Source of the DNA: Amblyornis subalaris
Taxonomy: Eukaryota; Chordata; Aves; Passeriformes; Ptilonorhynchidae
Assembly (NCBI GenBank): GCA_018881555.1
Contig: JACAXG010000123.1
Span: forward strand, 155,354-219,353
Length of the DNA stretch: 64,000 nt
Reading direction: 5' to 3'
Position 1 is the stretch's first letter. Each line of letters starts with the position of its first letter. The notes under the pieces were generated by a model, which saw only the letters and a list, made by a program, of their open reading frames with translations, was not told where the DNA came from and made no database searches. Both the position numbers and the translations under genes were made by a program. Below are positions 37,484 to 49,431 of this stretch, one piece after another.

Positions 37484-38220
37484 CATAGCATCATAGAATG
37501 GCTTGGCTTAAAAGGGACCTTAAAGATCATCTAGTTCCAACCCCGCTGCCATGGGCAGGGACACCTTCTGCTACACCAGGTTGCTCAGAGACCCATCCAA
37601 CCTGACCTTGAACACTTTCAGGAATGGAGCATCCACAACTTCTCTGGGCAACCTGTTCCAGTGCCTCACTACCCTCACAGTAAACAATTTCTCCCTGATA
37701 TCTAAATCCTGATACCTCTTTCAGTTTGAAGCCATATATATATGCACATGTCCTCATAAGTAGTCTCTCTCTGTCTTTCTTGTAGGCTCTCTTCCGGTAC
37801 TGGAAGGTTGCCATTAGGTTGCCCCAAAGCTTTCTCCTCTCCAGGATGAACAATCTCAAATCTCTCAACCTTTCCTCATAAGAGAGGTGCTCCACCTCTA
37901 ATCAACTTTGTGGCCTTCTCTGAACTCGCTTCAACAAGTTTATGTTCTTTTTATGTTGGGGACCCCAGAGCTGGATGCAGCACTCACCAGAGCAGAGCAG
38001 AGGGGCAGAATCCCCTCCCTCACCCTGCTGGCCATGCTGCTTTGGATGCAGCCCAGGACACGTTTGACTTTCTGTGCTATGAGTGCACATTGCTGGGTTA
38101 TGTCCAGCCTCTCATCCAACAGCATCCCCAAGTCGTTCTCCTCGGGGCTGCTCCTGATCAGTTCATCCCTCCAACTTGTATTGACACCAGGGGTTGCCCC
38201 AACCTAGGTGCAACACTTGT
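37484..38220 (-). mobile_element. CR1 retrotransposon, 5'-truncated
   Basis: CATAGCATCATAGAAT at 37484 is the reverse-strand 3' tail. The copy follows the same order as the one at 6426 but stops about 240 bases earlier in ORF2, at CAACCTAGGTGCAACACTTG, and so lacks the FADDT catalytic block. Small deletions have removed the bases normally between GCAGCACTC and CACCAG near 37980. Reverse frames (38131-37940, 37895-37527) keep ORF2 C-terminal fragments in different registers, so it is frameshifted and inactive. A 202-codon frame on the forward strand (37910-38518) is antisense to it and not a gene. Confidence 0.95.
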
Positions 38221-38235
38221 ACATCACAATTTAGT

Positions 38236-38373
38236 TACAAGCTTAAGTTATGCTCCACGAGTTATCAGAATATTTATTGAGAGGATTTGGTTTTGGACTA
38301 CCCATACAAGCTTGAGTTATGCTCCACAAGTTATCAGAATATTTACTGAGAGGATTTGGTTTTGGACTACCCA
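38236..38373. repeat. 69-bp tandem duplication (2 copies)
   Basis: Unit 1 is 38236-38304 and unit 2 is 38305-38373. They begin TACAAGCTT(A/G)AGTTATGCT and end TTTTGGACTACCCA, and differ at only 3 of 69 positions. The pair starts 15 bases after the truncated end of the CR1. The high identity implies a recent duplication or a homogenised minisatellite. Confidence 0.95.
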
Positions 38374-39248
38374 CCAGACAGACCACAGAGGCACCGTCTG
38401 GATGCTACAGCTTTTATTACTCAAAAAAACCCCAACCTTAAAAGAAATTACATATAGTTTCCTAAAGAAGGGGCAAGCAGGAATTTACTCTTTTTTCCTT
38501 CAAACTAAAAAATTCTAAATAGAAAAGTAAAAAGTTTAACCTAGAGTAAGTGACTAAAATGTAATTTAAAGTCAAATTACAATAACAGAAAAAAAGAAAA
38601 GCAATTTTATTGACAAAGTCATGATTTTAAATTGCTTACAGCAGTGCAACCACTTTGCAATCCTTTTATATTTCATTAAATGAGGACTGGAGAAATTATG
38701 CACAGAATTTAAAAATAACTAAGTTTAACATATCATCAAAGCTGTAACAACAACTTAAGTTTTAACTCTTCTGATTTAGTATCATTTGTCCTAGATATGC
38801 AAAACTATGTTGATCTGAAAACAGCCAGCTATTTGAAGCTGGAGCTATTATTCTAGGAAGGAGCTCTGGTGATAGGGAAGATCTANCGAACATGGTCAGT
38901 GCCCGCTGCACCTGTTGCCCCTCCAGTGGATCAGAATTCCTTTCTGTTGACATACTGGTCTGTCTTCCTCCATCTTTCTCCTTGAAAGAAGGATACAGCC
39001 TCAGAAATCTAGACAGTCTCTTGACACAGCCTCTTTGGCACACCCAAACAGCTGAAGGAAGCTATGTAGCATTTAGTCTCTGAGGGCTTACCCCACCTCT
39101 CCTCACAAGTGTGTCACTGTTATGCAAGCAACATGTGAGAACCTGAATATTGTTAATTTTGGTCATTCCCAGTAAAGATAAAAGTCTCTGTGAGATATTT
39201 CTTTCCTCTATGTTCATAGATGTTGCAGATAGGTAAAACCTTGCAAAA
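38374..39248. other. AT-rich unique DNA
   Basis: No coding or transposon signature was recognised. The longest frame, 93 codons on the reverse strand (38762-39043), spans an N and has no recognised domain. Confidence 0.5.
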
Positions 39249-39602
39249 CATAGAAGCATAGAATCCTTTCAGTCAGAATATACTTTTAAGATCATGAAGT
39301 CTAACCATTAACCTAACACTGCAAGTCCTCCACTACACCATGTCCCTAAGTGCCACATCTAGACATCTTGTAATTACATCCAGGGATGGTGATTCCACCA
39401 CTTCCCTGGGCAGCCTGTTCCAGTGCTTGACAATCCTTCTGGTGAATAAATTTTTCCTAATATCCAATCCAAACCTCCACTGGTGCAACTTGAGGTCCCT
39501 TCCTCCTGTCCTGTCCCTTATTATCTGTGGGAAAAGACCAACTCCCACCTCACTATAACATTTTTTTCAGGTAGTTTCAGAAAATGATAAGTCTTCCTTG
39601 AG
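39249..39602 (-). mobile_element. CR1 3' fragment, reverse half of an opposed pair
   Basis: CATAGAAGCATAGAAT at the left edge marks the 3' end. It belongs to the same subfamily as the split copy at 14343. The reverse-strand frame 39548-39333 keeps the ORF2 C-terminus ([33 protein letters not shown], then a stop), nearly intact. It continues through the usual TTTTCAGGTAGTTTCAG tract to 39602, where it meets a CR1 tail of opposite orientation. Confidence 0.93.
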
Positions 39603-39665
39603 GTCAATGGTTGGACACGAAGATCTTAAAGGTTTTTCCAACCTAAATAATTTTGTGATTCTATG
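39603..39665 (+). mobile_element. CR1 3' tail, forward half of an opposed pair
   Basis: About 63 bases carry only the CR1 3' end: GTCAATGGTTGGACACGAAG, then TTTTTCCAACCTAAATAA and GTGATTCTATG. It abuts the 5' end of the reverse-strand copy directly. Both pieces contain the 3' terminus, so they are separate insertions rather than one inverted element. Confidence 0.85.
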
Positions 39666-41030
39666 CAAGCCATTTTTTAAAGAAATATGTAAAAGTCTTT
39701 CCCTGTTTCTTCTTTCCCTTTAACATGATTTTAATTTGTGCAATTTTATGAAAATGAACAGGGAAAAATTAAGTCCATTGAATGGCTTCATGCTGGGAAA
39801 TATATTAGTCAAAAGCAGAGTCAAACCTTTTAGAAGCCCAGCTGTTTTAAAAGACTACTCAGAGCTACTCAACNGATGTTGGGCAATTATGGGATAATCT
39901 TCAAGTTGCTTGTAGCTAAAAATTAAATTAAACCATAGAAGCATAAAAGAAGAAATGAAAATCTGACACAGGTTATTACTGTATTCTATCTCACAGTTTT
40001 TTAAGAACTTCATCTAATGACTATTTAATGTGTGAGGATAGCTCAAAGTTATTTCAAAGGGATTGCTGTCATGTGGGGGCAGATGCTGGATCTTTGGCAC
40101 AGATGTAACAAGAAGATGTGAATTTCCCCTTGTGCCCTGGAGACAGAGCCTCAGTCTTGATGCATCTCTATATCTGTGCCTAAGCACTTCAGCTTTTTTA
40201 TGTGCATTCTTCAAGACTGCTTGCTGAAGCAAAACTTCATATTTCATAGGCGTATTTGTGGATAAGCAAAGCTTTTTACTGACAGAGAGGTCCAAAGATT
40301 TGGATTGTCAAAATTGTATTCCTCTCTAGCCTTTTTTCCTCCCAAGCACATTAAAATACTGACATATTAGAAGCTCCTAAAAGTCCTTAGTTATAAATGT
40401 AGCCATCTTCTCAATTTTATTATAAAGATAGGCACATGCCTTATTTCTTCTGAAATTACTTAATTTTATGAAAATCATATACTCCCATCAAAAGATTTGT
40501 GACTGGATTTTCAACTGTCAGAAGCCAGACAGGAATGTTCACACACTGTCTTGTGTGACCACCTAAACCAGCAGGTGTTTATACTGTTGACGTTTGCAAA
40601 ATACATGCAACCATTTCAAGTAACTATTCAAATACCATTAGAAGTTTGGCCTTGGGAACTAACTCCTCATTTATAGACTTAAAAAGTGTCTCTAAAGTAA
40701 GCTACCCCAAAATTGATGCATCTTGGATGAACTTAATAATTTTATTTTAAATCTTGGTCCTTGGTCGTACCTTTGACCAGCAACAAAATGAGCTACAAGC
40801 CACATGCAAGGAAATATAAATCTCAGGTCCTGCTGGGTTTATAAAATTGTTCGCTTTTCCCCTCAATTTCATTACTCAGAAGTCAAACATCGCAAAATGT
40901 AGAGTCACTCCTATCTTTGACAAAGGCTTTTTATCACTGTGTCTACAATGATATATATACATTCAGTTTATAAAATTTGCACTTTGAAAAATAATTAGTT
41001 TAGCTCTATTGCTCATAACAGCGTCATTGA
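39666..41030. other. AT-rich unique DNA
   Basis: No feature was recognised. One 93-codon reverse frame (40014-40295) has no recognisable domain. Confidence 0.5.
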
Positions 41031-41111
41031 CAAGGTGGTCTTAGATCATAGGTTGGACTTGATGATCTCAAAGGTCTTTTCCAACTTAATTCTGTGATTC
41101 TGTGATTCTGT
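41031..41111 (+). mobile_element. CR1 3' tail fragment
   Basis: About 80 bases read CAAGGTGGTCTTAGATCATA, GGTTGGACTTGATGATCTCA, then AAGGTCTTTTCCAACTTAAT, and end in two TGATTCTG octamers. This is an extremely 5'-truncated insertion. Confidence 0.9.
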
Positions 41112-44100
41112 TAAAATGCAGGCATATCTGAAGTTCAAATATGCAAGCATATTTCCAGTTCAACACTAGAAATTTACCAAATTAACATCAGATATTACTT
41201 ACACAGAAACACTATTTCTGTAAATCGGTGGGATATTAATTGCACAGTATCTCTATATCTTTTAAACACCAAGGAAATGAACAGCTGGAAGATCAGAAGT
41301 AGACAGCCTGCTCAAATATTNTCCTTCCTGAGAGCATACAAATAAAGGACAACCGTAGCTACAGGCAAAACTTCCTTTACTAATGTAATGTAGGTAGGAG
41401 ATGTCAGCCTGCATTTCCATAGACACACTAATTATCACCAGTTAATGATGTCTTCCTTGGAGATAGATGCTGATGAGTTTCTCTACTTAATGACTCTAAA
41501 TTATTTAAGGTAATCTTGATTTAGCACTATCTCCTGATAACTGATTTCTTAATTTATTCACAGCTAAATGATGATTTAAAACATGTTAATAATTACTAAT
41601 TTTAATAACTTTATTGACAGACATATTCAAGTTTCAGAATTTGCCCATTAGAGCACTTAATAATTTTTTCAGATGACATTCCCACTATATTTGATTGTCA
41701 AAAATGGGAAGGGAGGAATTGTCATTAAAGTTTTAATTGTGGTACGGATAGACACATTCCTTACTACACATTCCTTAACTAAAGCAAACAATTTTATGCT
41801 TTTAACAGAGGCTCCAATATCTTTGATTAAGGCACCACTTTGTGTTATGTTTTTCAACACATGCAGAAAATCAAATTTAATGTAAATTTATCTCATTTTT
41901 CAGTTTCGACTTGGGGAACAGTGTCACAGATTTTTTATTTTTAGGTCTGCTATTTAGGAAAGAAATATCTTGACACTGGCAAACTCAAAAAGTATGTGTT
42001 ACTGCAAATTTCTGTAGTGAAGATGCTTGAGCTACATTTACATGCAGGGAAAATGCTGAGAAAATGGGAGAAGCTAGATTACTTAGTAGGTATACTTAGT
42101 AGGTATATCAATAGTTTTAGTGAAATATGAATGAAGCTTTAGATTAAAGTACCTATTTTTTGTTGCATCTGTGTTTTAGAAATCTTAATTCCTGTGCCCC
42201 TTTGGTTTCTCATTAATATACAACATATAAGGAAATAGAAGGCAACTCTTTTGACACTTTGGACTATATCTGCTTACATTAATGTTAGTGCGTAGTGGAT
42301 GGAGAATCAGAATTTCAAAGAAAAATATTCTGTGACCTTCAGATCAACAACACTGAGTGAGTGTTGCAGACAGGCCCCATTATTCTCCCAGATAAAAGCA
42401 ATAAAAACAAACCAACACTTGACTTAAAGTCTTTTACTTATCAGTCCCTCAAGCCTACAAGTAAAAACCTTTTATTGTCTGTCACTATGTCTTATAAACA
42501 TCTTCAAATAATTTTTTAATGGATTCCATTTGAAGATTTGCCTGAATCAAGACCACAGGAAAAACAGTATCATTACACCTAAGCATTACACAGATCTTAT
42601 TAAGCAAAGATCCTGAGCAGGGACCTGCCAAAAAAACTATGAAGCCTGTCCAAAAAGCTGTGCTGTGTGATGAAAGCTGAATAGAGTTCATAATCTGTGA
42701 TTTAGCATTTCAGTGTTTAGACTGGAGCAGAAAGAGCAACTTAATTAGTTACTAAATGATTCTTTATCAGTTTCTAAAATCTGAACAACCATCCATTGGG
42801 GGAAATGCCAGCTCCTGAGCTTCAAATTAGTGCAAAATAACATATTTTTAAGTCTTCCAAGCTATATTTATGGGGGGGTTTAGTCTTATTTACTGCCCTC
42901 AGTCACAATGTATTTGCTTTTTCATTAGGGCACTATCTGACAAAAGACCAGTATGAAGTCTGTGCAATTCTTTGTCCTACTTTGAACTCCTGAAGTCCAA
43001 ATTTGGAATTGTTCTATGCACAATGAAATAATAGTGTTCATGGAAACTTGTCTTTCAACCATTTCCAGATGAAGAAAACTGCTTTCCTATCCTTTTCCTC
43101 CTTAGTCTTCAACACTTATCTTCTTTTAATTTAGTGCTGCTTCTCAGTTTCTAGATGCTTACTACATGAAACAATTATTCACTCCCTTCAGAGAATTTAT
43201 AGTATACCTGGCAAAAACAATGAGAAAGGAAAGGAAAAATTGTAATAAAGTATATGCAAGAAATATTCAACAGTAGGTTAGTGTTTATACTTCCAAGCAG
43301 ATCCATAAAGTTAAAGGAAAACAAAAAGTCAAGATTTTCTTTTTGCATGGATTTTATTTTACCATGGATAATAAATTGTATCCTCTAATTTTTGTCATCA
43401 AGGTCTATTTTGGTTTTCTGCTACATGTGTTAATGGAAATAAATACTTCCCCACACCATAGCATCTTATTGTTTTGAAAACTGATTGTTCCAAACAAGCC
43501 TCATTTAAATACTTCCTTTTCTAAGTAATTCGATATAGGATAGGATTCGGATAATAAGATTTAGTTCTTTCTCCTGAAAATATATCCTGATGAAGAAACA
43601 TAGGAAAAGATAACTTGTAAGTTTGAAACCAACAGACATATTTGCACAATGATCCTTCTGAACTAAGAGCTTATATAAGCAGTTAAAGTGCCAAAGGGTA
43701 TATCCTTGCACTGTTGTCATAACAACAAAAAAAGATAATGTGGAGTGTGTGTAAAGAAACACTTTACACAAAAAATTTGTCTGCAAGTTAGAAGAACAAG
43801 TGAGCTCTCTTCATATGCACTTGGTCTCAGATGCAGGCAAGACTTGTTTGAGTTAAAAGCTGCATGATATTTTTCGAATGACCATTGGCATGACTGACTG
43901 TAAATTTACCATGAAAACTTACTGCCCTCCCTGTAAAAGACAATGACCCAACTTTCCAGGTAGTCCCAAATCAGTTGTCAAGCACTGACTGCAGGAACTT
44001 AGGTACAGACTAACTATTTATATTGGTGAAGGTCTGGACAAACAAAGGAACTTCATGCAAATTTCAGAGTGTTTTAAAATGTGATGAAATTGAGGCAAAC

Positions 44101-47100
44101 CAGTACCTCTGCTGGAAGTGAGTTTCATTGAAGAGAACCTTTCATACCCAACCAGTTGGTTTACAACTTGTTTTTGAAAGAGAAGGAAGCAGTTTGCAGA
44201 GGGATGAACAGAGGCTACAATCACTCTATGCTCACCAAGTATATATTTTTAAGATGTCAGTGATAATCTTGAAGTGTCAGAATATGATTAGGACACAATC
44301 AGGAATGCAAGGACAACAAAATAATTCCTAAAATGCCTGGGTAAAAAACATGGTTGGAAGAAAGGACATATTTTATTGTTGATCAAAGTAGTTTATTATA
44401 AACTATATTATGTAATAGAATATATTTTAATGTAGTTTTCGGTATAATGACATCTATATATCTGTATCCAGTAAATATATCTGTGCATGTGTATAGTATA
44501 GGTATGGCTGATCATAGGGAATTTTGAATTAGTGCAGTTCCACTGTCATTTTCTGACTAAAATAAAAATAAATGAAAACACACATGACTTCACTAAACAA
44601 CGTAGCTGTGTCTAACCAATGTCTTCTCTAGCTGTCAACACAGTTTTTGTACATAAATAACAGTATCTCTGTATAACTCAGCTAGTCAGGTATGCAGTGA
44701 TGGNTGGACTGCTTTGAGATCAAAGCTGCACATCTGAACACAGAACAAAGTACTGACTTCACAGTTTTTACAGTTATTATGACAAATTACTGACATGCTG
44801 ATAGCGGTAGATTTAGGATGTTTGGTATAAAAAAACCCTGCAATATCTAGAGTGATACTCTAACAGACTTCTAACGGATCTGCCTGCCGAAGGTCACCCT
44901 CTGGCTAGTATTTGAAGGTTGAAAAAAAGACAAAATACACCATCGATTTGTCCACTGATTAAAAACATACCGATGAGGAAATCAACTTTTGAACACATAA
45001 TTTTCTTAAAATAGCTAAGTAGACCTCTGCATCAAAATAGCAACATGAAAGCTTTGCCTGAGGCTGGATATATTTTTCCAGGATGAACATCTTATGCTTA
45101 ATGAAACAAGTGATGCACAGAGGAAATAAAAGTTGAACATTAGAATTGCTACTACATGTGATCACTAAGGTTACTAGCAAGAAAAAAAGAAAAAAACCCT
45201 GAAAAATCGAATACATTCTGAAAACTTTTTCCTATTTCTTTTCAAGAGAAGAAAAAGAAACAATGAAATAGTCACAGTTGGAATTCTGTTATACCTACAC
45301 ATAGTAAAATGCACATAAAGAAAACTCCTCCCTATATCTGAGCAATAATACCACCCATAACTTCAGGTGTTGATTTAAGACAATTTGAACATCCCTTAAA
45401 AGCCACTATATGTTTTGAAAAATGTCATTGTCTATCAGTGCCTCATTGAGCATTGTATCAGTCCTGTCCCTGAAGGTATGACTGTAGGGGCAACATAACT
45501 GGAAATGTTCATAATCTGCCACTTTTTCTCAAAATCTTCAAGGAAAAGATAGCTCTGATTTTGTTTTGCATAGAAGGAGAAAAAAATCCAAACTTTCAGT
45601 CATTTACTTGGAAGATATAACTGTATTTAGGGAAAAAAATAGAACAGTCATTATTGGAAAAATTTCCTGTCTAAAGCTTATCTATCCTATTTAGCACCAG
45701 CTGCTACAAAAATGAAAGTAAAGCCAGACTTCTGCAATTTCTATAAATGCCTTAACCAGCAAAGTGTTAAGTAGTTACTTTTAGAAACAGATACCAAATC
45801 AAGTTACACAAAGCAATATTACATGTAAGTATCTAAAATTAAATAATTTTTAATCTATTTTTGGGACATTGTAAAAAGTGTTGTAATTATATGTGTAAAA
45901 AAACCCCTGCATGCCTAATTGCCCTTTCTAGAAGTATTTCTGTGCTTACGCACTGACAGGAGAAAAATACTGTGCTTTCTGGAACCTATCACAAGTAAGT
46001 CCTGCAGATTCAATCAGTCTCTGCAGCCTGATTGTATGTGGGTATCTGTAAGCTCTTTATTTGCTCTGATAAGCAATAGGCTGTAACAAAACACCTCCAA
46101 CACAATGAACTACTTGGCTTAGTCTCTGAAGAAATCTTGAGCTTAAAAAAAATTCAATAAAGATTACTTTAATAAACATAACATCATTAAGCAAATCCTT
46201 ACAACCAATTGTTTTCTCCAGTACAGAAGCAGAATAAGGTGTTCTGGTCTTTAGCCCAATATTAGAATGTAGAAAAGTTCATACTCCAGTTCTTCAAGCA
46301 TAGCCACATCTCAATTGGCAGTGGCACCAGAAACTACCTTCCACTTAATTAGGATAAGATTTGCAAATACAAGGTTGAAGCGGTTAGCCTACATCTACTG
46401 ACAAGTTTTGAAAGTTCTCAGTGAACAAAAGGAACACTTCTTAAGTGCACTGCAATGGCATTTTCCCTGTAAAATGTCGAAAGACATTTGAGAATGAATG
46501 GAGTGATTAAACACACCTCTTTTTCACATGTAGTTTAAACAAAAGCAAAAACAAATGAGAAGGTCATCTGGAGAGGTGACAGTTGATGTTCAAGCTGACT
46601 CCTCAGTGACACCAGTGGAGTAGTGGTTACATATAAGGGAGAAAGGTGAGTCAGGGAAACGACATTAAATGCAAGTTTAAAACATTTAATTTTAGAACAG
46701 GTTCATGTAACAAACTCTGAAAAGAATCTGAGAACACATTTGTTGCTAACTTTATGCCTCTTGCATATCATTTTCTGCTTAGCAACAATTACTGCAGATA
46801 TTGTCAGGTTTTGTCCAAAAAACCATCATAACTATTTAAAGTATGAAACTTTCATAATAAGGGGGAAAAATCTCAAAGTATTTCCACGTAGGCACAATTT
46901 TCATGATGAAAAACATTAATTCTGAAGAATTTACCCTTACATTTTGCTGGCAGCAAAGGTCTCTATTCAACATATCCTGGAGCCCTTTCTCAATATAAAT
47001 AGATAATAGCTGGACACAGGGTGTTTTTCTCCAGCTAATACAGAGCTCACACAATAAAGCAGTTTGTAAATTGTTCTCAGAAACAGAGAGCTTTGTACCT

Positions 47101-48010
47101 TTTCTCAAAACAGGGCAGGAAAAATAAAATTATGTGCATTTCATAGAGAAACAGTAAAAGGAGTGGATGTGGAACCTTCTGTATATGCTGCTGACACTGT
47201 TTAATTGCAGAAGAGAGTTTTGGAGTCTGGTCATTGAGAATGTCTTGAATGAATTACTTCCATTAATCAATTGTTAAGAATTGGTATGTGAATTACTATG
47301 CAAACTTAATAAGCTCCTTCTCTATTTTTAGTATTTAAACACCCCCCCTTTTAATAATATATATCCTCTCCTTTTTATTTGTACAGAAAATTAAAGGAAT
47401 TATCTTTGTTAATATTTGATTTGGCATGAAAAAAATATTAAGGTAACCATGACAACAGTGTCAGTAGTAATAAATCAACCGAATTACAATAATGGCAATA
47501 CATAAGCAATGGAATGTGAGCCTTTAAGGGAGCAGCATGTTCTGACCCAGTGTAACTATTATGAGCACTCCCTGGCTTATGCTTTCTTTCATTTATGATA
47601 AAGGCTCTTATTCCCAGAGGTGCTGCATGTAATCGAGCTTTTAGAGAAGTGGAATGAGTCAGAAATATGTATAACAGCTATTCAAATTCATTTAGATAAG
47701 AAAAAACACACTGCTATAAGCCAGAAAGTTTTTTACTAACACTTGATATAAACCATTATGGACTGAAGAATTCTATACAGTAATAGTTGTAGTATTTGAG
47801 TAAATTCAGATTGGTCAGCAATTTTATTAAGATGTACTGTGCTCCATCAGACATACACTTAATAGTCATATTTGCAAGTCTCAGGAAAGCAAACATTTAA
47901 AAGAGGTCCCTAACACTGAAAACAGAACATGAAGTGAGTCCCAGGGCCTGTGGTCTGTGTCCCACTCTTCCCCACTCTTCCCCATTCCATGGAATTCCTT
48001 GATCATTTGC
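41112..48010. other. 6.9 kb of AT-rich unique DNA
   Basis: This is the longest interval without a recognised element. There is a 13-14-bp duplication near 42081-42106 (TACTTAGTAGGTA twice). Frames are at most about 93 codons (43505-43786 reverse; 46836-47108 reverse) and show no known domain. It is a candidate for conserved non-coding sequence or a large intron, but nothing here proves either. Confidence 0.5.
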
Positions 48011-48331
48011 CTTGTTCAGTTTGGAGAAGACTGAGAGCAGTCTGCAACATCTTGAAGGGGGCAGTGGACAAGAGGTGGCGATCTCCTCTCTGGTGACCAG
48101 AAATAGGACACAAAGGGTGTAGAATGAAGCTGCATCAGAGGAAGTTCATATTGGACTCTAGGAAAAGGTTGTTCACTAGATGGGTGGTCACAGCATCAAG
48201 CCTGCCAGAGTTCACGCAGCATCTGGATGATCCTGCCAGTCCTATGGTTTAGTTCTAGGTAGTTCTGAGAGTAGCAGGGAGTTGGACTTTATGGATCCCT
48301 TCCAACTTGAGATATTCCATGATTCTATGAT
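48011..48331 (+). mobile_element. CR1 3' fragment, diverged
   Basis: It reads forward from CTTGTTCAGTTTGGAGAAGA through CTGCATCAGAGGAAGTTCAT and GTTGGACTTTATGGATCCCT to the tail CCATGATTCTATGATTAT. The 3' part differs from the copies at 33716 and 41031, indicating another CR1 subfamily. ORF2 remnants are not open. It is 5'-truncated and looks old. Confidence 0.88.
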
Positions 48332-49431
48332 TATTTCGTGCATAGGTTCAAGCAGGAAAGGACATGACAAAAAGCCTTTTGTGGCTTTTAGTATTTTTAT
48401 TTTTGAATGCTTTGAATGCAAGTTTTCAGTATCACCACAGGATAAAAAACCACAATTTATTAAATTGCAAAGAAATTTCTCGTTTTGTTTTAAATGAGGC
48501 ATGGGGCAAATGTGTCCAGCTTAATAATATTCCTCAAATTTTTACAGCCATCTCTAAATGAGTTGCAACACATTACTTAAGTCTGATTGTTCACTAATGT
48601 GGAAATAGCTCGCATAGCACATGATTCTTCTAAAGTTAGGGAATGATTTAGAAAAGAAATAATAATTTTTTTGTCATCTAGCTAGTCCAAACTCTGCACA
48701 AAGAGGAACAGAAGTTTTGTCCTACCAACGTAACCAACTCAGTAGTCTGATAGACAAGACATTATTCTGCAGGGGAGTAGAAAACNCTGTGAGTTGCCTT
48801 CATCCCATGCTCTGATAGTCCTTGTCAGTCACACACACACATAAACATAACCACCCCTATTGAGCACAATCTCTTTGACTTTCAGACAAGAGGAATCTTC
48901 CCTTTTCTGCACAAAGATGGGCANCACAGACACCGGCACAGACTGACACTAGATTCTACCTTTCGTTGTTCCGAAACAACTTGAGATCACTGAGATCACT
49001 GCTAATTAGAAGGTCAGTTAAGTAATTAACAGATGTCCAGCTTTTGAAGTACAACAAAACAAAATAAGAATGAAGGCACATCGAAGAACTGTATTATGGT
49101 TACTTGCCATCCTGCCCAAGGCACTTGCTGAACAAAACACACATTACCTAAAAATAATCCTGTATCAAATGAAAATTTCCTACTTTTAATAAGGCAAACC
49201 CAAAACTTTAGAACATAAGAATTATATTTCTGGATAAGAGAAAGTTTATGACTATGCTTTTTATAAATATTTTCTCATCATGCTTTACCAGCTTATGTTT
49301 TGGCTACCTGACTTTTGGTGTGTTCATAGCATGGGCAGAGACTAAGTGACGTGATTATACTCTGGACAAATGCCAGGCACCCACAAAATATTATTTACAG
49401 GGGAACTAGAACTTATTTTCATGAGGGGAAA
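48332..49431. other. AT-rich unique DNA
   Basis: No exon or repeat family was recognised. A short CA run lies at about 48830-48842. Two Ns fall in a GC-richer patch at 48780-48930. Confidence 0.5.

Noticed and set aside
37910..38518. 202-codon forward open frame
   Set aside because: About half of it is antisense to the CR1 at 37484-38220 and the rest crosses the 69-bp duplication, so it is a repeat shadow.
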